A DNA stretch of 64,000 nt from Comamonas sp. (GTDB lineage Bacteria; Pseudomonadota; Gammaproteobacteria; Burkholderiales; Burkholderiaceae_C). The DNA lies in contig JAITLR010000017.1 in NCBI GenBank assembly GCA_031277805.1, positions 124,001-188,000 on the forward strand, read 5' to 3'. The translations under genes and the position numbers were made by a program. Shown piece by piece: positions 18,054 to 26,974 of the stretch (the stretch's first letter is position 1; each line of letters opens with the position of its first letter). The notes under the pieces were generated by a model. It saw only the letters and a program-made list of their open reading frames with translations. It searched no databases and was not told where the DNA came from.

Positions 18054-20206
18054 TGGGCATTAACCGCAGCATTCTGGCGAAAGCCCATTGGGGCTTTGCT
18101 TTGGGCGGACTCCTGCTGTCTTCGGCAGCTTGGGCGCAGGCTCGTATTGAATCGGTGACGGGGGGGCTGCAGTCTGGTTCCGAGGTCATCCGTGTTGAAA
18201 TGTCGGAGCCACTGGCCGCTGATCCCACAGGCTTTGTGGTGCAGTCGCCCGCGCGTATTGCTCTGGACTTTCCGGGCGTGAGCAATGCATCTGGCAAGTC
18301 GCTTGTGGACTTCAATCAGGGCAACTTGCGCTCTGCGAATATCGTTGAGGCATCCGGTCGCTCTCGTCTGGTTTTGAATCTCAAAACGGCAACGACTTAT
18401 CGTGTGCAGCGACAAGGCAAAAGCCTGCTGATTTTGCTGGACCCAGCAGGCGCTTCTGCTGCGGCTGCCAGTGCTGTGTCGTCACCCGTGACCAATGTGT
18501 TCGCCAGCAAGACGGCGTCTTCTGATGTGGCTCCCATTCAGGGCGTGGATTTCCGCCGCGGAAGCGACGGATCCGGCCGGATTGTGGTGAGTCTGAGCAA
18601 CAGCCAGACGGGCGTGGATCTGCGCCAGGAGGGCAAGGGGCTGACCGTTGATTTTCTACGCACGGCGCTGCCTGAGAATCTCCGTCGCAAGCTTGACGTA
18701 GCAGACTTCGGAACACCGGTTCAGACGATTACGACCCATCAGCAGGGTGACCGCGTACGCATGCGTATCGAGCCTGTGGGTGAGTGGGAGCACAGCGCTT
18801 ACCAGAGCGACAACCAGTTTGTGCTGGAAGTGCGTCAGAAAAAAGTCGATACCAGCAAACTCACTCAAGGTCCGGGATACAGTGGCGAGAAGCTTTCGCT
18901 GAATTTCCAGAATATCGAGGTCCGTTCGCTGCTGCAGGTCATTGCCGATTTCACGAACTTCAATATCGTGACATCCGATACCGTGACTGGGGCATTGACG
19001 TTGCGGCTCAAGGATGTTCCTTGGGACCAGGCGCTGCAGATCATCATGGATGCCAAGGGACTTGGCATGCGCAAATCCGGCTCGGTTCTGTGGATTGCAC
19101 CCAAGGATGAAATCGACGCCCGCACCAAGCGTGATTACGAGGCCGCAATGGAGATCCAGAAGCTGGAGCCTTTGCGCACTCAAGGCTTTCAGCTGAACTA
19201 CGCCAAGGCCACAGATATTCTTCAACAGATCACGACTTCGACTGGCGGCGGAGCGGGAGGCACTGGCACAAGCACGCGTTTCCTGTCTTCTCGTGGATCG
19301 GCTATTTCCGAGCCGCGTACCAACCAGTTGTTTGTCACCGACACACCAACCAAACTGGAAGAGATGAAAGCTTTGCTGGCGACTCTGGATGTGCCGGTAC
19401 GCCAGGTCATGATCGAAGCGCGAATTGTGGAGGCTCGAGACACGTTTGGTAGAGCGCTGGGAGTGCGTTTGGGCGGTGGCGATTTGCGAGCGCAGCAAGG
19501 CGGTGATGGTGGCTATAGTTTGTCTGGTAATAATCGCTTGGCGATTGGAACTGGTTATAACAATGCCGTGGCATCTACGGGAATGGGGGGGAAGGTTGAT
19601 ACCAGCGGCAGCTTTGTCAATTTGCCAGGAACCTTGTCTGGTGTGACGGGGACAGGCTCGTTTGCGATATCCATCTTCAACTCTGCGGCGAATAGGTTCC
19701 TGGCGTTGGAGCTGAGTGCGATGGAGGCGGATGGGCAAGGAAAAATTGTCTCGAGCCCAAAACTGGTGACCGCGGATCAGACCAAAGCCTTGATTGAGCA
19801 GGGTACTGAGTATCCGTACTCAGTGACAGCTCCCAATGGCGCCACCACCATTTCCTTTAAAAAGGCTGTTCTGAAGCTGGAAGTTACCCCACAAATCACG
19901 CCTGAGGGTGACATTATTCTGGATCTGGATGTTAATAAAGACTCTCGTGGAGAAACTACCACTCAGGGCGTTGCAATCGATACCAAGCATATAAAGACCC
20001 AGATTCTTGTTCAGAATGGTGGGACTATTGTGATTGGTGGTATTTTTGAGATGGAAGAAACCAATCAGGAGAATAAAATCCCGCTGCTGGGAGATATTCC
20101 TGTATTGGGTAATCTTTTTAAAAGTCGGGTTCGCCAGTCTTCCAAAAGGGAAATGCTGGTTTTTATAACGCCAAAAGTAATAGCGAACGCAAGCATTCGT
20201 AATTAA
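18050..20206 (+). CDS. pilQ: Type IV pilus secretin PilQ
   Basis: The 718-residue outer-membrane secretin through which the pilus passes. Visible in order: signal peptide (cleavage after AWA, about residue 34), two AMIN domains (about 40-150 and 160-270) that bind peptidoglycan, the secretin N0 domain with NIEVRSLLQVIADFTNFNIV, an N1 domain, and the beta-barrel secretin core ending LVFITPKVIA. ATG 18053 is an alternative start. The part after about base 19480 is distinctly AT-richer than the rest of the operon (see findings). Confidence 0.95.
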   Translation: MMGINRSILAKAHWGFALGGLLLSSAAWAQARIESVTGGLQSGSEVIRVEMSEPLAADPTGFVVQSPARIALDFPGVSNASGKSLVDFNQGNLRSANIVEASGRSRLVLNLKTATTYRVQRQGKSLLILLDPAGASAAAASAVSSPVTNVFASKTASSDVAPIQGVDFRRGSDGSGRIVVSLSNSQTGVDLRQEGKGLTVDFLRTALPENLRRKLDVADFGTPVQTITTHQQGDRVRMRIEPVGEWEHSAYQSDNQFVLEVRQKKVDTSKLTQGPGYSGEKLSLNFQNIEVRSLLQVIADFTNFNIVTSDTVTGALTLRLKDVPWDQALQIIMDAKGLGMRKSGSVLWIAPKDEIDARTKRDYEAAMEIQKLEPLRTQGFQLNYAKATDILQQITTSTGGGAGGTGTSTRFLSSRGSAISEPRTNQLFVTDTPTKLEEMKALLATLDVPVRQVMIEARIVEARDTFGRALGVRLGGGDLRAQQGGDGGYSLSGNNRLAIGTGYNNAVASTGMGGKVDTSGSFVNLPGTLSGVTGTGSFAISIFNSAANRFLALELSAMEADGQGKIVSSPKLVTADQTKALIEQGTEYPYSVTAPNGATTISFKKAVLKLEVTPQITPEGDIILDLDVNKDSRGETTTQGVAIDTKHIKTQILVQNGGTIVIGGIFEMEETNQENKIPLLGDIPVLGNLFKSRVRQSSKREMLVFITPKVIANASIRN

Positions 20207-20219
20207 AGAGGGGATAGAG

Positions 20220-21875
20220 ATGAGGTTTTTGATTTCGGCAATTTCACTTGCGGTAATGGTGGTTGCCTGTGGTGGTGGTGGTGGCAGTGGTGGCACTCCG
20301 GTAGGCAGTGGCTCGTCCGGCAATGGAGGCGGTACGACAACACCTACTACGCCAGAGACACCAGATACGCCAGTCGCAGCTTCTATTGAGCTCGAGTTGG
20401 ATAAAACGGTCATTGTCAATTCGGGCAGTGATGCAGCTACGTTGACTGTGACGACATTGGATGGCAGCAGAAATCCCGTAGCTAATGTGCCGGTGAAAGT
20501 GGTGTTGGATTCGGGGGTCTTCACACCGAGTTCGGATGTTACAGATGCATCTGGACGGATGAGTGGCAAGATCACGGTGGGCGGGAATAAGGCCAACCGG
20601 GATATTCACTTCAAGCTGACAGCAGGTGGCCAGTCAGATTCCGGGGTGATTGCAGTAACAGGAAGCCAGATTGCGTTGACAATACTTCCGTCTATGCCGT
20701 TGCCCGGGCAGGATGTACAGGTTGATGCCAAGGTTTCGGATGTGACAGGTGCGGCTATTGGCAATATTCCCGTTGCCTTGTCGGGCTCTATACTGGGGGG
20801 CAGCCTTCCTGCTAGCAAAAATACGGATGGATCGGGCCGGGCGACTTGGACGTTCAAGGCCCCAAGTGCTCAGACCTATACCTTGCAAGCCAAGGCATCG
20901 GGCGTTGCAAAGAGCGAGCCGATCATTGTGTCGGGTGGCGGCGCATCCCAGGTTCCTGATGCAGTGGGCGTCGTCAGTGCGGCAAGCCTGTCCATTACTC
21001 CCAATACAGTCAAGCCCAACCTCGATGGAGGTAAAGTCAACACGGCAGAGCTGCGTGCTTTGTTCTTGGACAAGGACAACCGTGCAATCCCCAATATGCG
21101 GGTGCGCTTTGAGATTGTTCCACCGGCCTTGGGATCGGGGGAATCCATTTCCACCGGTGCGCAAACTGTGATTACCAATGCGAGTGGAGTGGCTCTTGCA
21201 CAATATATTCCTGGCATGCGCAATAGCCCCACCAACGGCGTGAATATCCGCGTTTGCTATGGCCCGTCGGATGCCTCTTTGGCCAATGGTCAATGCCCTG
21301 CATCGCGTTCTGGGACATTGACTGTTGCGAATGAGCCCGTTTCCATCACCATTGGTGATAACAACGAGCTGGTAAAAGGGGCCAACAATCTCACTTACAT
21401 CAAGAAATTCGATGTGGCGGTTGCCAATGCAGCTGGCGAGGCCGTTGCCGATGCCGAAACATCCGTCAGTGTCGATATTCTTCGTTACGGATTTGGCGCA
21501 TTCAATGGCGCCAAGACTGGACATACACCTGATTCAGGCACTTGCCTGAATGAGGACATCAACCGTAACGGAAATCTGGATGCTGGCGAGGATGCCAATG
21601 GAGATGGCAAGCTGACTCCTCCGAAGGCGGACATCGTGGTGTCTTACTTGAATGGTCGTAAGACAGGGGCCAACGGGAGGCTTGCCATCCAGGTGGAGTA
21701 TCCACAGAACGTTGCCACATGGCTGACTTACAAGCTAAGCGTCAGCTCCGGGGTTGCAGGATCTGAAGGTCGTGCAGAGCGCGTTTTTGTGACGGACTTT
21801 GTTGAAGGCGACGAAAAGAATGGCTCTTTCCTAGTCTCTCCTTATGGTGTGACATCGAAGTGCTTGCCTGAGTGA
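20220..21875 (+). CDS. Ig-like repeat lipoprotein with EF-hand-like loop, unknown function
   Basis: A 551-residue lipoprotein. A short signal peptide ends at the lipobox VVAC (Cys17), followed by a Gly/Ser/Thr/Pro-rich linker. Then come about three or four beta-rich domains of bacterial Ig type (Big_1/invasin-like), with recurring motifs such as NVPVKVVLDSG, TDASGRMSGKIT and NTDGSGRATWTFKAP. Near residues 446-457 a perfect 12-residue EF-hand loop pattern (DINRNGNLDAGE) is followed by DANGDGKL, suggesting calcium binding. It starts 13 nt after pilQ, so it is probably co-transcribed. Base composition is lower in GC than its neighbours. A role in adhesion or pilus-linked surface display is a guess. 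Confidence 0.75.
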   Translation: MRFLISAISLAVMVVACGGGGGSGGTPVGSGSSGNGGGTTTPTTPETPDTPVAASIELELDKTVIVNSGSDAATLTVTTLDGSRNPVANVPVKVVLDSGVFTPSSDVTDASGRMSGKITVGGNKANRDIHFKLTAGGQSDSGVIAVTGSQIALTILPSMPLPGQDVQVDAKVSDVTGAAIGNIPVALSGSILGGSLPASKNTDGSGRATWTFKAPSAQTYTLQAKASGVAKSEPIIVSGGGASQVPDAVGVVSAASLSITPNTVKPNLDGGKVNTAELRALFLDKDNRAIPNMRVRFEIVPPALGSGESISTGAQTVITNASGVALAQYIPGMRNSPTNGVNIRVCYGPSDASLANGQCPASRSGTLTVANEPVSITIGDNNELVKGANNLTYIKKFDVAVANAAGEAVADAETSVSVDILRYGFGAFNGAKTGHTPDSGTCLNEDINRNGNLDAGEDANGDGKLTPPKADIVVSYLNGRKTGANGRLAIQVEYPQNVATWLTYKLSVSSGVAGSEGRAERVFVTDFVEGDEKNGSFLVSPYGVTSKCLPE

Positions 21876-21899
21876 GGGCTTGTTTATTTCTTTCCGTAA

Positions 21900-21974
21900 G
21901 GCGGTGAGTACCTTCTAGGAGTATTACCGCTTTTTCAAGCAAGGCCTGCATGACGATCATGCAGGCCTTTTTTG
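21900..21974 (+). terminator. Tandem intrinsic terminators after the pil operon
   Basis: Two hairpins lie back to back. The first has GCGGT(GA) paired with ACCGC arms at 21901-21930 followed by TTTTT. The second is a perfect 12-bp stem AGGCCTGCATGA/TCATGCAGGCCT with a 3-nt loop at 21942-21968, followed by T residues. Together they isolate pilMNOPQ-lipoprotein from aroK. Confidence 0.85.
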
Positions 21975-22053
21975 TGGTTGCAGTGTCAGAGCCTGCGACA
22001 ATCCCAGCTCAATGAAAGGCGCTGGCAGAAGGCCTTGCTGTGAAGGAATAAAC

Positions 22054-22584
22054 GTGGTGACAAACTCCCATATTGCTTTGATTGGTCTTCCTGGTAGTGG
22101 CAAGTCCACCATTGGGCGCTATCTCTCGCGGCGTTGGTCTATGCCTTTTGTGGACGTGGACACGGCAATTGAGGAGCAGATTCAGTGCACGATCCGAGAG
22201 TTCTTTGCCAAGGAAGGAGAGGAGACATTTCGTGCAATTGAAGAGGAGGTGCTGGCACGTTTGCTGGCCGCTGAGCATAAGGCTGTGATTGCGACAGGCG
22301 GCGGCGCGGTGCTCAAGCGCACCAATCGCGAGCAACTGGCCCAGCATGCCCAAGTGGTCTATCTGAGCGCTGCTCCCCATGAAATTGCTCGCCGTTTGCA
22401 AAAAGATACTCAGCGCCCCTTGTTGCAGGTGGGCAACCCGCTACAGCGTTTACTGGACCTGCATGCCGTTAGAGACCCGCTGTATCGGGAGGTTGCCAAT
22501 TTTGTAGTTTCTGGCGCAGGTCTTTCTGCACCCCAGGTAGCGCAGCGTGTGGCCATGCAGGTGGAGCTGGGCAGTCCTGCCTAA
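22054..22584 (+). CDS. aroK: Shikimate kinase
   Basis: Phosphorylates shikimate at the 3-hydroxyl in aromatic amino acid synthesis. The Walker A motif GLPGSGKST, the shikimate-binding DVDTAIE and GGGAVL are present. The GTG at 22054 was chosen because GAAGGAA precedes it by 5-6 nt and gives 176 residues, the family length; GTG 22057 is equally possible, and an upstream ATG would add 14 unrelated residues. Followed at 28 nt by aroB. Confidence 0.95.
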   Translation: MVTNSHIALIGLPGSGKSTIGRYLSRRWSMPFVDVDTAIEEQIQCTIREFFAKEGEETFRAIEEEVLARLLAAEHKAVIATGGGAVLKRTNREQLAQHAQVVYLSAAPHEIARRLQKDTQRPLLQVGNPLQRLLDLHAVRDPLYREVANFVVSGAGLSAPQVAQRVAMQVELGSPA

Positions 22585-22612
22585 GGACAGGGTAGCAACT
22601 TATTGGTAAAGG

Positions 22613-23710
22613 ATGTTTGTGGAAACCGTGCAAATTGATCTGGGCGAGCGCAGCTACCCCATCGTGATTTCTCAGGGGGTATTGGCTCAGACGCAGACTT
22701 GGGCTTCTTTGCCCAAGGCTGCTGCAGCCATGATCGTGACCAATGATGTGGTGGCGCCGCTTTATCTTTCGGCCTTGAAGCAGGTCTTGAGCCAGCGGTA
22801 TGCGCAGGTACATGAGGTGGTTTTGCCCGATGGTGAAGCGCACAAGGACTGGCAGACGCTGAACCTGATTTTTGATGGTCTGCTCTCCAGCGGCTGCGAT
22901 CGCAAGACGGTGCTGTTTGCTCTGGGCGGTGGCGTGGTTGGCGACATGACGGGTTTTGCGGCGGCCAGCTATATGCGTGGCGTTCCGTTTGTGCAGGTGC
23001 CGACCACCTTGCTGTCGCAGGTGGACTCCTCCGTGGGCGGCAAAACCGCCATCAACCACCCGCTGGGCAAGAACATGATTGGCGCGTTCTATCAACCACA
23101 GCTTGTGGTTTGTGATCTGGCAACGCTGGACAGCCTGCCCGCGCGCGAGCTGAGTGCGGGACTGGCCGAGGTCATCAAGTACGGGCCGATTGCGGACATG
23201 GCATTTTTCTCCTGGCTGGAGCAGAACATGGACGCCCTGCAGCGCCGCGACCGCACCGCACTCACGCATGCGGTCAAGCGCAGCGTGGAGATCAAGGCCT
23301 GGGTGGTGGGCCAGGACGAGACGGAGCAAGGCCTGCGCGCAGTGCTGAACTTTGGCCATACCTTTGGTCACGCGATCGAGGCGGGCATGGGCTATGGCAA
23401 CTGGCTGCATGGTGAGGGCGTGGCTGCAGGCATGGTGATGGCGGCGGAGCTGTCCAGGCGTCTGGGTCTGGCCGATGAAGTGTTTGTTGCGCGCCTGCGC
23501 AGCCTGATTGAACGCGCCGGTCTGCCGGTGCGCGGCGCGGTGATCGACACGAAGGACAACGCGGGCCGCTATCTGGAGCTGATGCGCGTGGATAAAAAAT
23601 CCGAAGCGGGCGAGATCCGCTTTGTGCTGATTGACGGTCCTGGCAAGGCCGTGGTGCGTTCCGCACCTGATGCGTTGGTGCGTGAGGTGATAGACGCCTG
23701 CTGCGCCTGA
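22613..23710 (+). CDS. aroB: 3-dehydroquinate synthase
   Basis: A 365-residue NAD-dependent enzyme that converts DAHP to 3-dehydroquinate, the second step of the shikimate pathway. Recognisable segments are [20 protein letters not shown], the NAD-binding [17 protein letters not shown], and the metal-binding histidines in [12 protein letters not shown] and HGEGVAAGM. aroK-aroB following pilQ is the order found in many proteobacteria. Confidence 0.97.
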   Translation: MFVETVQIDLGERSYPIVISQGVLAQTQTWASLPKAAAAMIVTNDVVAPLYLSALKQVLSQRYAQVHEVVLPDGEAHKDWQTLNLIFDGLLSSGCDRKTVLFALGGGVVGDMTGFAAASYMRGVPFVQVPTTLLSQVDSSVGGKTAINHPLGKNMIGAFYQPQLVVCDLATLDSLPARELSAGLAEVIKYGPIADMAFFSWLEQNMDALQRRDRTALTHAVKRSVEIKAWVVGQDETEQGLRAVLNFGHTFGHAIEAGMGYGNWLHGEGVAAGMVMAAELSRRLGLADEVFVARLRSLIERAGLPVRGAVIDTKDNAGRYLELMRVDKKSEAGEIRFVLIDGPGKAVVRSAPDALVREVIDACCA

Positions 23711-24004
23711 AATGAAGCGCCCCCTGAGTCGCTTCGCCGGCGGCTCCGCGCCTTCCCTCTCTCTGTACGCGCTGCGCGCTAACGGAGGGGGACGCCGCCT
23801 TCGCTGTGGGGCGGCCCTTGCTCGGCGGCCCTGGGTTGGAGCGTACCAGTTTCATGTGCTGTGAATGGTGCGCAGCATCATGGATAAATGATGGAACTTG
23901 ATAGCTGCTTGCGCTGACTATCAAAGGGTTTAAAGTGGTTCTGTGGCTGAGATTGTTGATTGATGAGCGCTGGAAGCTCTTTGATTCATAGTAAAGAGGC
24001 TTGA
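23711..24004. repeat. Intergenic mosaic: GC-rich structured element plus a GATAGCT repeat copy
   Basis: This 294-bp gap has no gene. The first 120 bases are a very GC-rich, self-complementary element (CCCCCTGAGTCGCTTCGCCGG, TACGCGCTGCGCGCT, then GGGGCGGCCCTTGCTCGGCGG). From memory such elements are common between genes of Comamonadaceae. At 23898-23915 lies TTGATAGCTGCTTGCGCT, identical over 18 bases to the right arm of the repeat pair at 39335-39352. The rest, up to the dNTPase start, shows nothing clear. Confidence 0.6.
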
Positions 24005-25183
24005 ATGCAGACTTTGGCCCCTTGTGCCTGCGATCCCCGGCAAAGCCGGGGCCGCCGCTTCGATGAACCTGCGGCTCCCACGCGCAGTGATTTTCAGCGT
24101 GATCGAGACCGTATCGTTCACTCTTCGGCGTTTCGTCGCCTGGTCTACAAGACCCAGGTTTTTGTGAACCATGAAGGCGATCTGTTTCGCACCCGGCTCA
24201 CGCACTCGCTGGAAGTGGCGCAGCTGGGCCGTTCCATTGCGCGCGCTCTAAGCCTGGAAGAAGACCTGGTCGAGGCGATTTGCCTGGCTCACGATCTGGG
24301 GCATACGCCGTTTGGCCATGCGGGGCAGGACGCGCTCAATGAATGCATGCGGCCGCATGGAGGCTTTGAGCACAATCTGCAAAGCCTTCGGGTGGTGGAC
24401 AGGCTGGAAGAGCGCTACCCCGCTTTTGATGGTCTCAATCTCACTTTTGAAGCACGAGAAGGCATTCTGAAGCACTGCTCCCGCAGCAACGCACAGCTTC
24501 TCAATGAGCGCGAGCCTGCCGGCGTGGCTCAGCGCTTTCTGGATGGCACCCAGCCATCGCTTGAGGCACAGCTCTGCAATCTGGCCGATGCCATTGCCTA
24601 CAACGCCCATGATGTGGATGACGGCGTGCGCTCGGGCCTCATCACCATGGTCCAGCTGCGCGATGCGGTGCCCCTGTTTGCCCATTATTACGAAGCGACC
24701 TTGCGTGACTGGCCGGCGCTTGTCGTGCCCGATGCCCAGCGCAAGCTGCTGTATGAAAGCATCCGCCGCATGCTCAGCGATCAGGTCTACGATGTGATCG
24801 GCCAATCGCGCCAGCAGATCGAAGGCTGCGGCGTGAAATCGGTGCAGGAGGTGCGTAACTGTGGGCGGTTGCTGATTGGCTTCAGCGAGGAAATGAAGAG
24901 CCAGTCCCAGGCACTCAAGCAGTTTCTGTTTCGTCAGCTCTATCGTCATCCGCAGGTCATGCAGACCATGGAAAGCGCGCAGCAGGTGGTGCACGATCTG
25001 TTTGTGGCCTATATGGTCGAGCCGGAGCGCATGAAGCCCCGCTTTGTGCAGCGGGTGCAGGCAGCGGAGACCTTGAATGAAAGAGCGCGCGTGGTGGCCG
25101 ACTTTGTGGCGGGCATGACAGACCGCTATGCCGCGCGTGAGCATGAGCGCATCACAGGGTTGCAATTGCTGGGTGGGGGCTAG
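24005..25183 (+). CDS. dGTPase-like deoxynucleotide triphosphohydrolase
   Basis: A 392-residue HD-domain enzyme that removes tripolyphosphate from dNTPs. The HD metal site is complete: HSLEVAQLGR, then AHDLGHTPFGHAG, then a downstream Asp in the DAIAYNAHDVDDG helix. The opening RDRDRIVHSSAFRRLVYKTQVF is also diagnostic. Length matches the short, regulated Dgt type. It follows aroB after the repeat-rich gap and probably has its own promoter. Confidence 0.93.
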   Translation: MQTLAPCACDPRQSRGRRFDEPAAPTRSDFQRDRDRIVHSSAFRRLVYKTQVFVNHEGDLFRTRLTHSLEVAQLGRSIARALSLEEDLVEAICLAHDLGHTPFGHAGQDALNECMRPHGGFEHNLQSLRVVDRLEERYPAFDGLNLTFEAREGILKHCSRSNAQLLNEREPAGVAQRFLDGTQPSLEAQLCNLADAIAYNAHDVDDGVRSGLITMVQLRDAVPLFAHYYEATLRDWPALVVPDAQRKLLYESIRRMLSDQVYDVIGQSRQQIEGCGVKSVQEVRNCGRLLIGFSEEMKSQSQALKQFLFRQLYRHPQVMQTMESAQQVVHDLFVAYMVEPERMKPRFVQRVQAAETLNERARVVADFVAGMTDRYAAREHERITGLQLLGGG

Positions 25184-25324
25184 GGTGGATTCCGAGCTTG
25201 GCTGAGCAATCTGGAAGCAGGCTCGCTAAAATGCCGCCACTGCGCGCCAGTGCCGGAGTTTTTCCCGCCCAGTGCGCAATCTCTGGGGGCTGCTGCCCCC
25301 GTTTGCATTCTGGAGGGCCTAGTC

Positions 25325-25942
25325 ATGACCGAAACCAACACCATCGCCGATCAGGGCTTTCCGCCTGAACTCGTGATTGAAGACACTGTGCGCTGGCTGG
25401 AAAAGGCCGTGATCGGGCTGAATCTGTGCCCGTTTGCCAAAGGCGTGCATGTCAAGGGGCAGATTCATTACGCCATCAGCGCCGCCACCGATGCTGAAAG
25501 CGTGGCCGAAGACCTGTACCGCGAGCTGGAGGCACTGGCTGAAGCCAACGCCGAAAAGCGCGATACCACGCTGCTGATCCTGCCCCATGCGCTGCAGGAT
25601 TTTCTGGATTTCAACGATTTCCTGGAAATTGCCGATGCCATGGTCGAAGAGCTGGACCTGGGCGGCATCTTGCAGGTGGCGTCTTTTCACCCGCAGTTTC
25701 AGTTCGAGGGCACGGATGTCGACGATGTGACCAACTGCACCAATCGCTCGCCCTATCCCATCTTGCATCTGCTGCGTGAAGACAGCATCGACAAGGCGGT
25801 GGAGGTCTTCCCCGAAGCCGAGTCGATTTACGAGCGCAATATGGAAACGCTGGAAAAAATCGGCATCGAAGGTTGGCTGGATCTGGATGTGGGTGCGCGT
25901 TGTCCGGTGACAGGCCATGGCGCGGCCAAGGCGGGCGACTGA
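25325..25942 (+). CDS. DUF1415 family protein
   Basis: A 205-residue protein of the uncharacterised DUF1415 family. Visible landmarks are GLNLCPFAKGVHVKG near residue 35, TTLLILPHAL, and the segment ASFHPQFQFEGTDVDDVTNCTNRSPYPILHLLRE. The start at 25325 is the first ATG of the conserved region; an upstream in-frame start adds 25 unrelated residues. The stop overlaps the next start as TGATG, so it is translationally coupled to the methyltransferase. No function is assigned. Confidence 0.85.
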   Translation: MTETNTIADQGFPPELVIEDTVRWLEKAVIGLNLCPFAKGVHVKGQIHYAISAATDAESVAEDLYRELEALAEANAEKRDTTLLILPHALQDFLDFNDFLEIADAMVEELDLGGILQVASFHPQFQFEGTDVDDVTNCTNRSPYPILHLLREDSIDKAVEVFPEAESIYERNMETLEKIGIEGWLDLDVGARCPVTGHGAAKAGD

Positions 25943-26865
25943 TGGCAAGGCTGGACAAAAAGCAGGGTGGCCAAAAACCTGTGGCCGCCAATCAAGACAT
26001 TGCTGCGCAGTTGGATCTCAAACCGGGGCAGAGCATTGAGCTGCTCAAGGCCCTGCATATCCTGACGCGTGAAGGCAAGCTCAATCAGGATTCACGCCGC
26101 AAGCTCAAGCAGGTTTACCACCTCTATCAGTTCATCGAGCCCTTGCTGGCCGAGCTGTCCAAGGACGAGCATGCGGTGACCCTGGCCGACCACGGTGCGG
26201 GCAAGTCCTATCTGGGCTTCATCCTCTACGATCTGCATTTCAAGGCCCAGGGCCGGGGCCGGATTTACGGCATCGAAACCCGTGCGCCGCTGGTGGAGGC
26301 TTCGCAAAAGCTGGCCGCCGAGCTGGGTTTTGAGCGCATGGAGTTTCTCAATATGTCGGTGGCGGAGTCCACGCGTGCGGACTTCATGCCAGCGCAGTTC
26401 GATGTGGTCACGGCGCTGCATGCCTGTGATACGGCGACCGATGATGCCATTGCCTTTGGGCTGGAGAAAAAAGCCAGGGCCATGGTGCTGGTGCCCTGCT
26501 GTCAGGCCGAGGTGGCCGCCTGCCTGCGCCAGACCAAGGCCATGAGCCTGTCGCGCACGCCGCTGGCCGAGTTGTGGCGCCATCCCATTCATACGCGTGA
26601 GATGGGCAGCCAGATCACCAATGTGCTGCGTTGCCTATACCTGGAAGCCTGCGGCTACCAGGTCACGGTGACCGAGCTGGTGGGCTGGGAGCACAGCATG
26701 AAGAACGAGCTGATCGTGGCGCGCTACACCGGTCAGAAAAAGCGCAGTGCGGCGCAACGCCTGCGTCAGTTGCTGGCCGAATTCGGCATTGAGTCGCTGC
26801 TGCAAAGCCGCTTTAGCGCCTTGCCTGAACTTCATAAAAGTGAGCTGTTGGCGCCTGATGTATAA
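25942..26865 (+). CDS. SAM-dependent methyltransferase (Methyltransf_32-like)
   Basis: A 307-residue class I methyltransferase. Motif I appears as LADHGAGKSYLGFILYD near residue 79, followed by an acidic IYGIETRAPLVE loop. Downstream is VVTALHACDTATDDAI, which is characteristic of the METTL25/Methyltransf_32 group, and VLVPCCQAEV, a PCC segment. The target is unknown; RNA is plausible for the group. It begins within the stop codon of the DUF1415 gene. Confidence 0.8.
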   Translation: MARLDKKQGGQKPVAANQDIAAQLDLKPGQSIELLKALHILTREGKLNQDSRRKLKQVYHLYQFIEPLLAELSKDEHAVTLADHGAGKSYLGFILYDLHFKAQGRGRIYGIETRAPLVEASQKLAAELGFERMEFLNMSVAESTRADFMPAQFDVVTALHACDTATDDAIAFGLEKKARAMVLVPCCQAEVAACLRQTKAMSLSRTPLAELWRHPIHTREMGSQITNVLRCLYLEACGYQVTVTELVGWEHSMKNELIVARYTGQKKRSAAQRLRQLLAEFGIESLLQSRFSALPELHKSELLAPDV

Positions 26866-26887
26866 CGAGTTCAGATGAAAAACATGC

Positions 26888-26930
26888 TGAAATCAATTTG
26901 CAGCAAGCGCTAACCGCTCCTCTTTTTGAA
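26888..26930 (-). repeat. Degenerate copy of the dispersed intergenic repeat
   Basis: On the minus strand this reads AAAAAGAGGAGCGGTTAGCGCTTGCTGC then AAATTGATTTCAGC and a T-rich end. It resembles GGAGCTGCTTGCGCT-type copies but is diverged. It lies between convergent genes. Confidence 0.4.
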
Positions 26931-26974
26931 TTCGGCAAGCGCCGCTGTGGTGCTAGCGCGCGCTTGCCTGATGC

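Noticed and set aside
20259..20295. GGT trinucleotide run at the start of the lipoprotein gene as a phase-variation tract
   Set aside because: A 3-bp unit keeps the reading frame, so it would only change glycine number in the linker.
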